Source: Limanda limanda (lineage: Eukaryota > Chordata > Actinopteri > Pleuronectiformes > Pleuronectidae). Taken from it: DNA of 64,000 nucleotides. Below the pieces are notes generated by a model. That model ran no database searches, was not told the DNA's origin, and saw only the letters and a list, made by a program, of their open reading frames with translations. Location of the stretch: the NCBI RefSeq assembly GCF_963576545.1, contig NW_026870481.1:294182-358181 (forward strand), given 5' to 3'. The translations under genes and the position numbers were made by a program. Positions 48,304 through 61,319 of the stretch are shown here, one piece after another; the stretch's first letter is position 1; every line of letters starts with the position of its first letter.

Positions 48304-49281
48304 CTAAATGGGGTAGCGCGCATCGATCGGTACCATCCTTGAGCTTCTCCGACTTTCGGAAGGGTTAGGGTTAGGGTTAGGGATGAAAGCACATAGGAGA
48401 AAGAGATATTCTTGAATAACTTTTTTTGTGAAGGTCGGAGAGACTTGCAAGTAGGCTCTACCCCCACTAAATGGGGTTGCGCGCATCGATCGGTACCATC
48501 CTTGAGCTTCTCCGACTTTCGGAAGGGTTAGGGTTAGGGTTAGGGATGAAAGCACATAGGAGAAAGAGATATTCTTGAATAACTTTTTTTGTGAAGGTCG
48601 GAGAGACTTGCAAGTAGGCTCTACCCCCACTAAATGGGGTAGCGCGCATCGATCGGTACCATCCTTGAGCTTCTCCGACTTTCGGAAGGGTTAGGGTTAG
48701 GGTTAGGGATGAAAGCACATAGGAGAAAGAGATATTCTTGAATAACTTTTTTTGTGAAGGTCGGAGAGACTTGCAAGTAGGCTTTACCCCCACTAAATGG
48801 GGTAGCGCGCATCGATCGATACCATCCTTGAGCTTCTCCGACTTTCGGAAGGGTTAGGGTTAGGGTTAGGGATGAAAGCACATAGGAGAAAGAGATATTC
48901 TTGAATAACTTTTTTTGTGAAGGTCGGAGAGACTTGCAAGTAGGCTCTACCCCCACTAAATGGGGTAGCGCGCATCGATCGGTACCATCCTTGAGCTTCT
49001 CCGACTTTCGGAAGGGTTAGGGTTAGGGTTAGGGATGAAAGCACATAGGAGAAAGAGATATTCTTGAATAACTTTTTTTGTGAAGGTCGGAGAGACTTGC
49101 AAGTAGGCTCTACCCCCACTAAATGGGGTAGCGCGCATCGATCGGTACCATCCTTGAGCTTCTCCGACTTTCGGAAGGGTTAGGGTTAGGGTTAGGGATG
49201 AAAGCACATAGGAGAAAGAGATATTCTTGAATAACTTTTTTTGTGAAGGTCGGAGAGACTTGGAAAGTGGTTGCATCTGAA
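48304..49281 (+). repeat. Run of six consecutive A monomers
   Basis: A units start at 48,304, 48,467, 48,630, 48,793, 48,956 and 49,119, before B at 49,282; with the similar run at about 61 kb this is among the longest B-free stretches. All six carry the full four-G-tract block. GATCGATACC near 48,816 and CTTTACCCC near 48,784 recur near 61,656 and 61,624. Confidence 0.9.
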
Positions 49282-51160
49282 CTAATTTGGGTCCTGCGGA
49301 TCGATTGGTACTATCCCCGAGCTTGTACGACCTTCGGAAGAGGTCGACCGACGAAATTCCCCCAAATCTGAGGAGATATTCTTGAATAACTTTTTTTGTG
49401 AAGGTCGGAGAGACTTGCAAGTAGGCTTTACCCCCACTAAATGGGGTAGCGCGCATCGATCGGTACCATCCTTGAGCTTCTCCGACTTTCGGAAGGGTTA
49501 GGGTTAGGGTTAGGGATGAAAGCACATAGGAGAAAGAGATATTCTTGAATAACTTTTTTTGTGAAGGTCGGAGAGACTTGCAAGTAGGCTCTACCCCCAC
49601 TAAATGGGGTAGCGCGCATCGATCGGTACCATCCTTGAGCTTCTCCGACTTTCGGAAGGGTTAGGGTTAGGGTTAGGGATGAAAGCACATAGGAGAAAGA
49701 GATATTCTTGAATAACTTTTTTTGTGAAGGTCGGAGAGACTTGGAAAGTGGTTGCATCTGGACTAATTTGGGTCCTGCGGATCGATTGGTACCATCCCCG
49801 AGCTTGTACGACCTTCGGAAGAGGTCGACCGACGAAATTCCCCCAAATCTGAGGAGATATTCTTGAATAACTTTTTTTGTGAAGGTCGGAGAGACTTGCA
49901 AGTAGGCTCTACCCCCACTAAATGGGGTAGCGCGCATCGATCGGTACCATCCTTGAGCTTCTCCGACTTTCGGAAGGGTTAGGGTTAGGGTTAGGGATGA
50001 AAGCACATAGGAGAAAGAGATATTCTTGAATAACTTTTTTTGTGAAGGTCGGAGAGACTTGGAAAGTGGTTGCATCTGGACTAATTTGGGTCCTGCAAAT
50101 CGATTGGTACCATCCCCGAGCTTGTACGACCTTCGGAAGAGGTCGACCGACGAAATTCCCCCAAATCTGAGGAGATATTCTTGAATAACTTTTTTTGTGA
50201 AGGTCGGAGAGACTTGCAAGTAGGCTCTACCCCCACTAAATGGGGTAGCGCGCATCGATCGGTACCATCCTTGAGCTTCTCCGACTTTCGGAAGGGTTAG
50301 GGTTAGGGTTAGGGATGAAAGCACATAGGAGAAAGAGATATTCTTGAATAACTTTTTTTGTGAAGGTCGGAGAGACTTGGAAAGTGGTTGCATCTGGACT
50401 AATTTGGGTCCTGCAGATCGATTGGTACCATCCCCGAGCTTGTACGACCTTCGGAAGAGGTCGACCGACGAAATTCCCCCAAATCTGAGGAGATATTCTT
50501 GAATAACTTTTTTTGTGAAGGTCGGAGAGACTTGCAAGTAGGCTCTACCCCCACTAAATGGGGTTGCGCGCATCGATCGGTACCATCCTTGAGCTTCTCC
50601 GACTTTCGGAAGGGTTAGGGTTAGGGTTAGGGATGAAAGCACATAGGAGAAAGAGATATTCTTGAATAACTTTTTTTGTGAAGGTCGGAGAGACTTGGAA
50701 AGTGGTTGCATCTGGACTAATTTGGGTCCTGCGGATCGATTGGTACCATCCACGAGCTTGTACGACCTTCGGAAGAGGTCGACCGACGAAATTCCCCCAA
50801 ATCTGAGGAGATATTCTTGAATAACTTTTTTTGTGAAGGTCGGAGAGACTTGCAAGTAGGCTCTACCCCCACTAAATGGGGTAGCGCGCATCGATCGGTA
50901 CCATCCTTGAGCTTCTCCGACTTTCGGAAGGGTTAGGGTTAGGGTTAGGGATGAAAGCACATAGGAGAAAGAGATATTCTTGAATAACTTTTTTTGTGAA
51001 GGTCGGAGAGACTTGCAAGTAGGCTCTACCCCCACTAAATGGGGTTGCGCGCATCGATCGGTACCATCCTTGAGCTTCTCCGACTTTCGGAAGGGTTAGG
51101 GTTAGGGTTAGGGATGAAAGCACATAGGAGAAAGAGATATTCTTGAATAACTTTTTTTGT
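48480..51160 (+). repeat. Long-range duplicated block, copy 1 (offset 12,840)
   Basis: Matches 61,320-64,000. Shared order: CTTTACCCC, GATCGATACC, TCTGAACTAA with GGTACTATCCCC in one B (about 49,277-49,315), CTTTACCCC (about 49,425), CTGCAAAT (about 50,095), CTGCAGAT (about 50,411), CATCCACGAGC (about 50,748). Its right part overlaps the block that is also repeated at offset 5,617. Confidence 0.85.
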
Positions 51161-54100
51161 GAAGGTCGGAGAGACTTGCAAGTAGGCTCTACCCCCACTA
51201 AATGGGGTAGCGCGCATCGATCGGTACTATCCTTGAGCTTCTCCGACTTTCGGAAGGGTTAGGGTTAGGGTTAGGGATGAAAGCACATAGGAGAAAGAGA
51301 TATTCTTGAATAACTTTTTTTGTGAAGGTCGGAGAGACTTGCAAGTAGGCTCTACCCCCACTAAATGGGGTAGCGCGCATCGATCGGTACCATCCTTGAG
51401 CTTCTCCGACTTTCGGAAGGGTTAGGGTTAGGGTTAGGGATGAAAGCACATAGGAGAAAGAGATATTCTTGAATAACTTTTTTTGTGAAGGTCGGAGAGA
51501 CTTGGAAAGTGGTTGCATCTGAACTAATTTGGGTCCTGCGGATCGATTGGTACCATCCCCGAGCTTGTACGACCTTCGGAAGAGGTCGACCGACGAAATT
51601 CCCCCAAATCTGAGGAGATATTCTTGAATAACTTTTTTTGTGAAGGTCGGAGAGACTTGCAAGTAGGCTCTACCCCCACTAAATGGGGTTGCGCGCATCG
51701 ATCGGTACCATCCTTGAGCTTCTCCGACTTTCGGAAGGGTTAGGGTTAGGGTTAGGGATGAAAGCACATAGGAGAAAGAGATATTCTTGAATAACTTTTT
51801 TTGTGAAGGTCGGAGAGACTTGCAAGTAGGCTCTACCCCCACTAAATGGGGTAGCGCGCATCGATCGGTACCATCCTTGAGCTTCTCCGACTTTCGGAAG
51901 GGTTAGGGTTAGGGTTAGGGATGAAAGCACATAGGAGAAAGAGATATTCTTGAATAACTTTTTTTGTGAAGGTCGGAGAGACTTGGAAAGTGGTTGCATC
52001 TGGACTAATTTGGGTCCTGCGGATCGATTGGTACCATCCCCGAGCTTGTACGACCTTCGGAAGAGGTCGACCGACGAAATTCCCCCAAATCTGAGGAGAT
52101 ATTCTTGAATAACTTTTTTTGTGAAGGTCGGAGAGACTTGCAAGTAGGCTCTACCCCCACTAAATGGGGTTGCGCGCATCGATCGGTACCATCCTTGAGC
52201 TTCTCCGACTTTCGGAAGGGTTAGGGTTAGGGTTAGGGATGAAAGCACATAGGAGAAAGAGATATTCTTGAATAACTTTTTTTGTGAAGGTCGGAGAGAC
52301 TTGGAAAGTGGTTGCATCTGGACTAATTTGGGTCCTGCAGATCGATTGGTACCATCCCCGAGCTTGTACGACCTTCGGAAGAGGTCGACCGACGAAATTC
52401 CCCCAAATCTGAGGAGATATTCTTGAATAACTTTTTTTGTGAAGGTCGGAGAGACTTGCAAGTAGGCTCTACCCCCACTAAATGGGGTTGCGCGCATCGA
52501 TCGGTACCATCCTTGAGCTTCTCCGACTTTCGGAAGGGTTAGGGTTAGGGTTAGGGATGAAAGCACATAGGAGAAAGAGATATTCTTGAATAACTTTTTT
52601 TGTGAAGGTCGGAGAGACTTGGAAAGTGGTTGCATCTGGACTAATTTGGGTCCTGCGGATCGATTGGTACCATCCACGAGCTTGTACGACCTTCGGAAGA
52701 GGTCGACCGACGAAATTCCCCCAAATCTGAGGAGATATTCTTGAATAACTTTTTTTGTGAAGGTCGGAGAGACTTGCAAGTAGGCTCTACCCCCACTAAA
52801 TGGGGTAGCGCGCATCGATCGGTACCATCCTTGAGCTTCTCCGACTTTCGGAAGGGTTAGGGTTAGGGTTAGGGATGAAAGCACATAGGAGAAAGAGATA
52901 TTCTTGAATAACTTTTTTTGTGAAGGTCGGAGAGACTTGCAAGTAGGCTCTACCCCCACTAAATGGGGTTGCGCGCATCGATCGGTACCATCCTTGAGCT
53001 TCTCCGACTTTCGGAAGGGTTAGGGTTAGGGTTAGGGATGAAAGCACATAGGAGAAAGAGATATTCTTGAATAACTTTTTTTGTGAAGGTCGGAGAGACT
53101 TGCAAGTAGGCTCTACCCCCACTAAATGGGGTAGCGCGCATCGATCGGTACCATCCTTGAGCTTCTCCGACTTTCGGAAGGGTTAGGGTTAGGGTTAGGG
53201 ATGAAAGCACATAGGAGAAAGAGATATTCTTGAATAACTTTTTTTGTGAAGGTCGGAGAGACTTGCAAGTAGGCTCTACCCCCACTAAATGGGGTAGCGC
53301 GCATCGATCGGTACCATCCTTGAGCTTCTCCGACTTTCGGAAGGGTTAGGGTTAGGGTTAGGGATGAAAGCACATAGGAGAAAGAGATATTCTTGAATAA
53401 CTTTTTTTGTGAAGGTCGGAGAGACTTGGAAAGTGGTTGCATCTGAACTAATTTGGGTCCTGCGGATCGATTGGTACCATCCCCGAGCTTGTACGACCTT
53501 CGGAAGAGGTCGACCGACGAAATTCCCCCAAATCTGAGGAGATATTCTTGAATAACTTTTTTTGTGAAGGTCGGAGAGACTTGCAAGTAGGCTCTACCCC
53601 CACTAAATGGGGTTGCGCGCATCGATCGGTACCATCCTTGAGCTTCTCCGACTTTCGGAAGGGTTAGGGTTAGGGTTAGGGATGAAAGCACATAGGAGAA
53701 AGAGATATTCTTGAATAACTTTTTTTGTGAAGGTCGGAGAGACTTGCAAGTAGGCTCTACCCCCACTAAATGGGGTAGCGCGCATCGATCGGTACCATCC
53801 TTGAGCTTCTCCGACTTTCGGAAGGGTTAGGGTTAGGGTTAGGGATGAAAGCACATAGGAGAAAGAGATATTCTTGAATAACTTTTTTTGTGAAGGTCGG
53901 AGAGACTTGGAAAGTGGTTGCATCTGGACTAATTTGGGTCCTGCGGATCGATTGGTACCATCCCCGAGCTTGTACGACCTTCGGAAGAGGTCGACCGACG
54001 AAATTCCCCCAAATCTGAGGAGATATTCTTGAATAACTTTTTTTGTGAAGGTCGGAGAGACTTGCAAGTAGGCTCTACCCCCACTAAATGGGGTTGCGCG

Positions 54101-55210
54101 CATCGATCAGTACCATCCTTGAGCTTCTCCGACTTTCGGAAGGGTTAGGGTTAGGGTTAGGGATGAAAGCACATAGGAGAAAGAGATATTCTTGAATAAC
54201 TTTTTTTGTGAAGGTCGGAGAGACTTGGAAAGTGGTTGCATCTGGACTAATTTGGGTCCTGCGGATCGATTGGTACCATCCCCGAGCTTGTACGACCTTC
54301 GGAAGAGGTCGACCGACGAAATTCCCCCAAATCTGAGGAGATATTCTTGAATAACTTTTTTTGTGAAGGTCGGAGAGACTTGCAAGTAGGCTCTACCCCC
54401 ACTAAATGGGGTTGCGCGCATCGATCAGTACCATCCTTGAGCTTCTCCGACTTTCGGAAGGGTTAGGGTTAGGGTTAGGGATGAAAGCACATAGGAGAAA
54501 GAGATATTCTTGAATAACTTTTTTTGTGAAGGTCGGAGAGACTTGCAAGTAGGCTCTACCCCCACTAAATGGGGTAGCGCGCATCGATCGGTACCATCCT
54601 TGAGCTTCTCCGACTTTCGGAAGGGTTAGGGTTAGGGTTAGGGATGAAAGCACATAGGAGAAAGAGATATTCTTGAATAACTTTTTTTGTGAAGGTCGGA
54701 GAGACTTGCAAGTAGGCTCTACCCCCACTAAATGGGGTAGCGCGCATCGATCGGTACCATCCTTGAGCTTCTCCGACTTTCGGAAGGGTTAGGGTTAGGG
54801 TTAGGGATGAAAGCACATAGGAGAAAGAGATATTCTTGAATAACTTTTTTTGTGAAGGTCGGAGAGACTTGCAAGTAGGCTCTACCCCCACTAAATGGGG
54901 TAGCGCGCATCGATCGGTACCATCCTTGAGCTTCTCCGACTTTCGGAAGGGTTAGGGTTAGGGTTAGGGATGAAAGCACATAGGAGAAAGAGATATTCTT
55001 GAATAACTTTTTTTGTGAAGGTCGGAGAGACTTGGAAAGTGGTTGCATCTGGACTAATTTGGGTCCTGCGGATCGATTGGTACCATCCCCGAGCTTGTAC
55101 GACCTTCGGAAGAGGTCGACCGACGAAATTCCCCCAAATCTGAGGAGATATTCTTGAATAACTTTTTTTGTGAAGGTCGGAGAGACTTGCAAGTAGGCTC
55201 TACCCCCACT
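50110..55210 (+). repeat. Duplicated block of about 5.1 kb, copy 1 (offset 5,617)
   Basis: Matches 55,730-60,830. Shared marks are CTGCAGAT (about 50,411), CATCCACGAGC (about 50,748 and 52,672), GGTACTATCC (about 51,225), TCTGAACTAA (about 51,519 and 53,443) and GATCAGTACC (about 54,105 and 54,424). It is internally repetitive: the order GGGGTTG, CTGCAGAT, CATCCACGAGC, TCTGAACTAA recurs about every 1.9 kb (offset 1,926 between 50,411 and 52,337). Confidence 0.88.
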
Positions 55211-55729
55211 AAATGGGGTAGCGCGCATCGATCGGTACCATCCTTGAGCTTCTCCGACTTTCGGAAGGGTTAGGGTTAGGGTTAGGGATGAAAGCACATA
55301 GGAGAAAGAGATATTCTTGAATAACTTTTTTTGTGAAGGTCGGAGAGACTTGCAAGTAGGCTCTACCCCCACTAAATGGGGTAGCGCGCATCGATCGGTA
55401 CCATCCTTGAGCTTCTCCGACTTTCGGAAGGGTTAGGGTTAGGGTTAGGGATGAAAGCACATAGGAGAAAGAGATATTCTTGAATAACTTTTTTTGTGAA
55501 GGTCGGAGAGACTTGCAAGTAGGCTCTACCCCCACTAAATGGGGTAGCGCGCATCGATCGGTACCATCCTTGAGCTTCTCCGACTTTCGGAAGGGTTAGG
55601 GTTAGGGTTAGGGATGAAAGCACATAGGAGAAAGAGATATTCTTGAATAACTTTTTTTGTGAAGGTCGGAGAGACTTGGAAAGTGGTTGCATCTGGACTA
55701 ATTTGGGTCCTGCGGATCGATTGGTACCA

Positions 55730-58700
55730 TCCCCGAGCTTGTACGACCTTCGGAAGAGGTCGACCGACGAAATTCCCCCAAATCTGAGGAGATATTCTTG
55801 AATAACTTTTTTTGTGAAGGTCGGAGAGACTTGCAAGTAGGCTCTACCCCCACTAAATGGGGTAGCGCGCATCGATCGGTACCATCCTTGAGCTTCTCCG
55901 ACTTTCGGAAGGGTTAGGGTTAGGGTTAGGGATGAAAGCACATAGGAGAAAGAGATATTCTTGAATAACTTTTTTTGTGAAGGTCGGAGAGACTTGGAAA
56001 GTGGTTGCATCTGGACTAATTTGGGTCCTGCAGATCGATTGGTACCATCCCCGAGCTTGTACGACCTTCGGAAGAGGTCGACCGACGAAATTCCCCCAAA
56101 TCTGAGGAGATATTCTTGAATAACTTTTTTTGTGAAGGTCGGAGAGACTTGCAAGTAGGCTCTACCCCCACTAAATGGGGTTGCGCGCATCGATCGGTAC
56201 CATCCTTGAGCTTCTCCGACTTTCGGAAGGGTTAGGGTTAGGGTTAGGGATGAAAGCACATAGGAGAAAGAGATATTCTTGAATAACTTTTTTTGTGAAG
56301 GTCGGAGAGACTTGGAAAGTGGTTGCATCTGGACTAATTTGGGTCCTGCGGATCGATTGGTACCATCCACGAGCTTGTACGACCTTCGGAAGAGGTCGAC
56401 CGACGAAATTCCCCCAAATCTGAGGAGATATTCTTGAATAACTTTTTTTGTGAAGGTCGGAGAGACTTGCAAGTAGGCTCTACCCCCACTAAATGGGGTA
56501 GCGCGCATCGATCGGTACCATCCTTGAGCTTCTCCGACTTTCGGAAGGGTTAGGGTTAGGGTTAGGGATGAAAGCACATAGGAGAAAGAGATATTCTTGA
56601 ATAACTTTTTTTGTGAAGGTCGGAGAGACTTGCAAGTAGGCTCTACCCCCACTAAATGGGGTTGCGCGCATCGATCGGTACCATCCTTGAGCTTCTCCGA
56701 CTTTCGGAAGGGTTAGGGTTAGGGTTAGGGATGAAAGCACATAGGAGAAAGAGATATTCTTGAATAACTTTTTTTGTGAAGGTCGGAGAGACTTGCAAGT
56801 AGGCTCTACCCCCACTAAATGGGGTAGCGCGCATCGATCGGTACTATCCTTGAGCTTCTCCGACTTTCGGAAGGGTTAGGGTTAGGGTTAGGGATGAAAG
56901 CACATAGGAGAAAGAGATATTCTTGAATAACTTTTTTTGTGAAGGTCGGAGAGACTTGCAAGTAGGCTCTACCCCCACTAAATGGGGTAGCGCGCATCGA
57001 TCGGTACCATCCTTGAGCTTCTCCGACTTTCGGAAGGGTTAGGGTTAGGGTTAGGGATGAAAGCACATAGGAGAAAGAGATATTCTTGAATAACTTTTTT
57101 TGTGAAGGTCGGAGAGACTTGGAAAGTGGTTGCATCTGAACTAATTTGGGTCCTGCGGATCGATTGGTACCATCCCCGAGCTTGTACGACCTTCGGAAGA
57201 GGTCGACCGACGAAATTCCCCCAAATCTGAGGAGATATTCTTGAATAACTTTTTTTGTGAAGGTCGGAGAGACTTGCAAGTAGGCTCTACCCCCACTAAA
57301 TGGGGTTGCGCGCATCGATCGGTACCATCCTTGAGCTTCTCCGACTTTCGGAAGGGTTAGGGTTAGGGTTAGGGATGAAAGCACATAGGAGAAAGAGATA
57401 TTCTTGAATAACTTTTTTTGTGAAGGTCGGAGAGACTTGCAAGTAGGCTCTACCCCCACTAAATGGGGTAGCGCGCATCGATCGGTACCATCCTTGAGCT
57501 TCTCCGACTTTCGGAAGGGTTAGGGTTAGGGTTAGGGATGAAAGCACATAGGAGAAAGAGATATTCTTGAATAACTTTTTTTGTGAAGGTCGGAGAGACT
57601 TGGAAAGTGGTTGCATCTGGACTAATTTGGGTCCTGCGGATCGATTGGTACCATCCCCGAGCTTGTACGACCTTCGGAAGAGGTCGACCGACGAAATTCC
57701 CCCAAATCTGAGGAGATATTCTTGAATAACTTTTTTTGTGAAGGTCGGAGAGACTTGCAAGTAGGCTCTACCCCCACTAAATGGGGTTGCGCGCATCGAT
57801 CGGTACCATCCTTGAGCTTCTCCGACTTTCGGAAGGGTTAGGGTTAGGGTTAGGGATGAAAGCACATAGGAGAAAGAGATATTCTTGAATAACTTTTTTT
57901 GTGAAGGTCGGAGAGACTTGGAAAGTGGTTGCATCTGGACTAATTTGGGTCCTGCAGATCGATTGGTACCATCCCCGAGCTTGTACGACCTTCGGAAGAG
58001 GTCGACCGACGAAATTCCCCCAAATCTGAGGAGATATTCTTGAATAACTTTTTTTGTGAAGGTCGGAGAGACTTGCAAGTAGGCTCTACCCCCACTAAAT
58101 GGGGTTGCGCGCATCGATCGGTACCATCCTTGAGCTTCTCCGACTTTCGGAAGGGTTAGGGTTAGGGTTAGGGATGAAAGCACATAGGAGAAAGAGATAT
58201 TCTTGAATAACTTTTTTTGTGAAGGTCGGAGAGACTTGGAAAGTGGTTGCATCTGGACTAATTTGGGTCCTGCGGATCGATTGGTACCATCCACGAGCTT
58301 GTACGACCTTCGGAAGAGGTCGACCGACGAAATTCCCCCAAATCTGAGGAGATATTCTTGAATAACTTTTTTTGTGAAGGTCGGAGAGACTTGCAAGTAG
58401 GCTCTACCCCCACTAAATGGGGTAGCGCGCATCGATCGGTACCATCCTTGAGCTTCTCCGACTTTCGGAAGGGTTAGGGTTAGGGTTAGGGATGAAAGCA
58501 CATAGGAGAAAGAGATATTCTTGAATAACTTTTTTTGTGAAGGTCGGAGAGACTTGCAAGTAGGCTCTACCCCCACTAAATGGGGTTGCGCGCATCGATC
58601 GGTACCATCCTTGAGCTTCTCCGACTTTCGGAAGGGTTAGGGTTAGGGTTAGGGATGAAAGCACATAGGAGAAAGAGATATTCTTGAATAACTTTTTTTG

Positions 58701-60830
58701 TGAAGGTCGGAGAGACTTGCAAGTAGGCTCTACCCCCACTAAATGGGGTAGCGCGCATCGATCGGTACCATCCTTGAGCTTCTCCGACTTTCGGAAGGGT
58801 TAGGGTTAGGGTTAGGGATGAAAGCACATAGGAGAAAGAGATATTCTTGAATAACTTTTTTTGTGAAGGTCGGAGAGACTTGCAAGTAGGCTCTACCCCC
58901 ACTAAATGGGGTAGCGCGCATCGATCGGTACCATCCTTGAGCTTCTCCGACTTTCGGAAGGGTTAGGGTTAGGGTTAGGGATGAAAGCACATAGGAGAAA
59001 GAGATATTCTTGAATAACTTTTTTTGTGAAGGTCGGAGAGACTTGGAAAGTGGTTGCATCTGAACTAATTTGGGTCCTGCGGATCGATTGGTACCATCCC
59101 CGAGCTTGTACGACCTTCGGAAGAGGTCGACCGACGAAATTCCCCCAAATCTGAGGAGATATTCTTGAATAACTTTTTTTGTGAAGGTCGGAGAGACTTG
59201 CAAGTAGGCTCTACCCCCACTAAATGGGGTTGCGCGCATCGATCGGTACCATCCTTGAGCTTCTCCGACTTTCGGAAGGGTTAGGGTTAGGGTTAGGGAT
59301 GAAAGCACATAGGAGAAAGAGATATTCTTGAATAACTTTTTTTGTGAAGGTCGGAGAGACTTGCAAGTAGGCTCTACCCCCACTAAATGGGGTAGCGCGC
59401 ATCGATCGGTACCATCCTTGAGCTTCTCCGACTTTCGGAAGGGTTAGGGTTAGGGTTAGGGATGAAAGCACATAGGAGAAAGAGATATTCTTGAATAACT
59501 TTTTTTGTGAAGGTCGGAGAGACTTGGAAAGTGGTTGCATCTGGACTAATTTGGGTCCTGCGGATCGATTGGTACCATCCCCGAGCTTGTACGACCTTCG
59601 GAAGAGGTCGACCGACGAAATTCCCCCAAATCTGAGGAGATATTCTTGAATAACTTTTTTTGTGAAGGTCGGAGAGACTTGCAAGTAGGCTCTACCCCCA
59701 CTAAATGGGGTTGCGCGCATCGATCAGTACCATCCTTGAGCTTCTCCGACTTTCGGAAGGGTTAGGGTTAGGGTTAGGGATGAAAGCACATAGGAGAAAG
59801 AGATATTCTTGAATAACTTTTTTTGTGAAGGTCGGAGAGACTTGGAAAGTGGTTGCATCTGGACTAATTTGGGTCCTGCGGATCGATTGGTACCATCCCC
59901 GAGCTTGTACGACCTTCGGAAGAGGTCGACCGACGAAATTCCCCCAAATCTGAGGAGATATTCTTGAATAACTTTTTTTGTGAAGGTCGGAGAGACTTGC
60001 AAGTAGGCTCTACCCCCACTAAATGGGGTTGCGCGCATCGATCAGTACCATCCTTGAGCTTCTCCGACTTTCGGAAGGGTTAGGGTTAGGGTTAGGGATG
60101 AAAGCACATAGGAGAAAGAGATATTCTTGAATAACTTTTTTTGTGAAGGTCGGAGAGACTTGCAAGTAGGCTCTACCCCCACTAAATGGGGTAGCGCGCA
60201 TCGATCGGTACCATCCTTGAGCTTCTCCGACTTTCGGAAGGGTTAGGGTTAGGGTTAGGGATGAAAGCACATAGGAGAAAGAGATATTCTTGAATAACTT
60301 TTTTTGTGAAGGTCGGAGAGACTTGCAAGTAGGCTCTACCCCCACTAAATGGGGTAGCGCGCATCGATCGGTACCATCCTTGAGCTTCTCCGACTTTCGG
60401 AAGGGTTAGGGTTAGGGTTAGGGATGAAAGCACATAGGAGAAAGAGATATTCTTGAATAACTTTTTTTGTGAAGGTCGGAGAGACTTGCAAGTAGGCTCT
60501 ACCCCCACTAAATGGGGTAGCGCGCATCGATCGGTACCATCCTTGAGCTTCTCCGACTTTCGGAAGGGTTAGGGTTAGGGTTAGGGATGAAAGCACATAG
60601 GAGAAAGAGATATTCTTGAATAACTTTTTTTGTGAAGGTCGGAGAGACTTGGAAAGTGGTTGCATCTGGACTAATTTGGGTCCTGCGGATCGATTGGTAC
60701 CATCCCCGAGCTTGTACGACCTTCGGAAGAGGTCGACCGACGAAATTCCCCCAAATCTGAGGAGATATTCTTGAATAACTTTTTTTGTGAAGGTCGGAGA
60801 GACTTGCAAGTAGGCTCTACCCCCACTAAA
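55730..60830 (+). repeat. Duplicated block of about 5.1 kb, copy 2 (offset 5,617)
   Basis: Partner of 50,110-55,210. Every listed mark recurs at +5,617 (CTGCAGAT about 56,028, GGTACTATCC about 56,842, TCTGAACTAA about 57,136, GATCAGTACC about 59,722 and 60,041). I found no difference within the block at the marks I compared, so the duplication looks young. It ends where this copy has GGGGTTGTGCGC (about 60,833) and copy 1 has GGGGTAGCGCGC. Confidence 0.88.
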
Positions 60831-61319
60831 TGGGGTTGTGCGCATCGATCGGTACCATCCTTGAGCTTCTCCGACTTTCGGAAGGGTTAGGGTTAGGGTT
60901 AGGGATGAAAGCACATAGGAGAAAGAGATATTCTTGAATAACTTTTTTTGTGAAGGTCGGAGAGACTTGCAAGTAGGCTCTACCCCCACTAAATGGGGTA
61001 GCGCGCATCGATCGGTACCATCCTTGAGCTTCTCCGACTTTCGGAAGGGTTAGGGTTAGGGTTAGGGATGAAAGCACATAGGAGAAAGAGATATTCTTGA
61101 ATAACTTTTATTGTGAAGGTCGGAGAGACTTGGAAAGTGGTTGCATCTGGACTAATTTGGGTCCTGCGGATCGATTGGTACCATCCCCGAGCTTGTACGA
61201 CCTTCGGAAGAGGTCGACCGACGAAATTCCCCCAAATCTGAGGAGATATTCTTGAATAACTTTTTTTGTGAAGGTCGGAGAGACTTGCAAGTAGGCTCTA
61301 CCCCCACTAAATGGGGTAG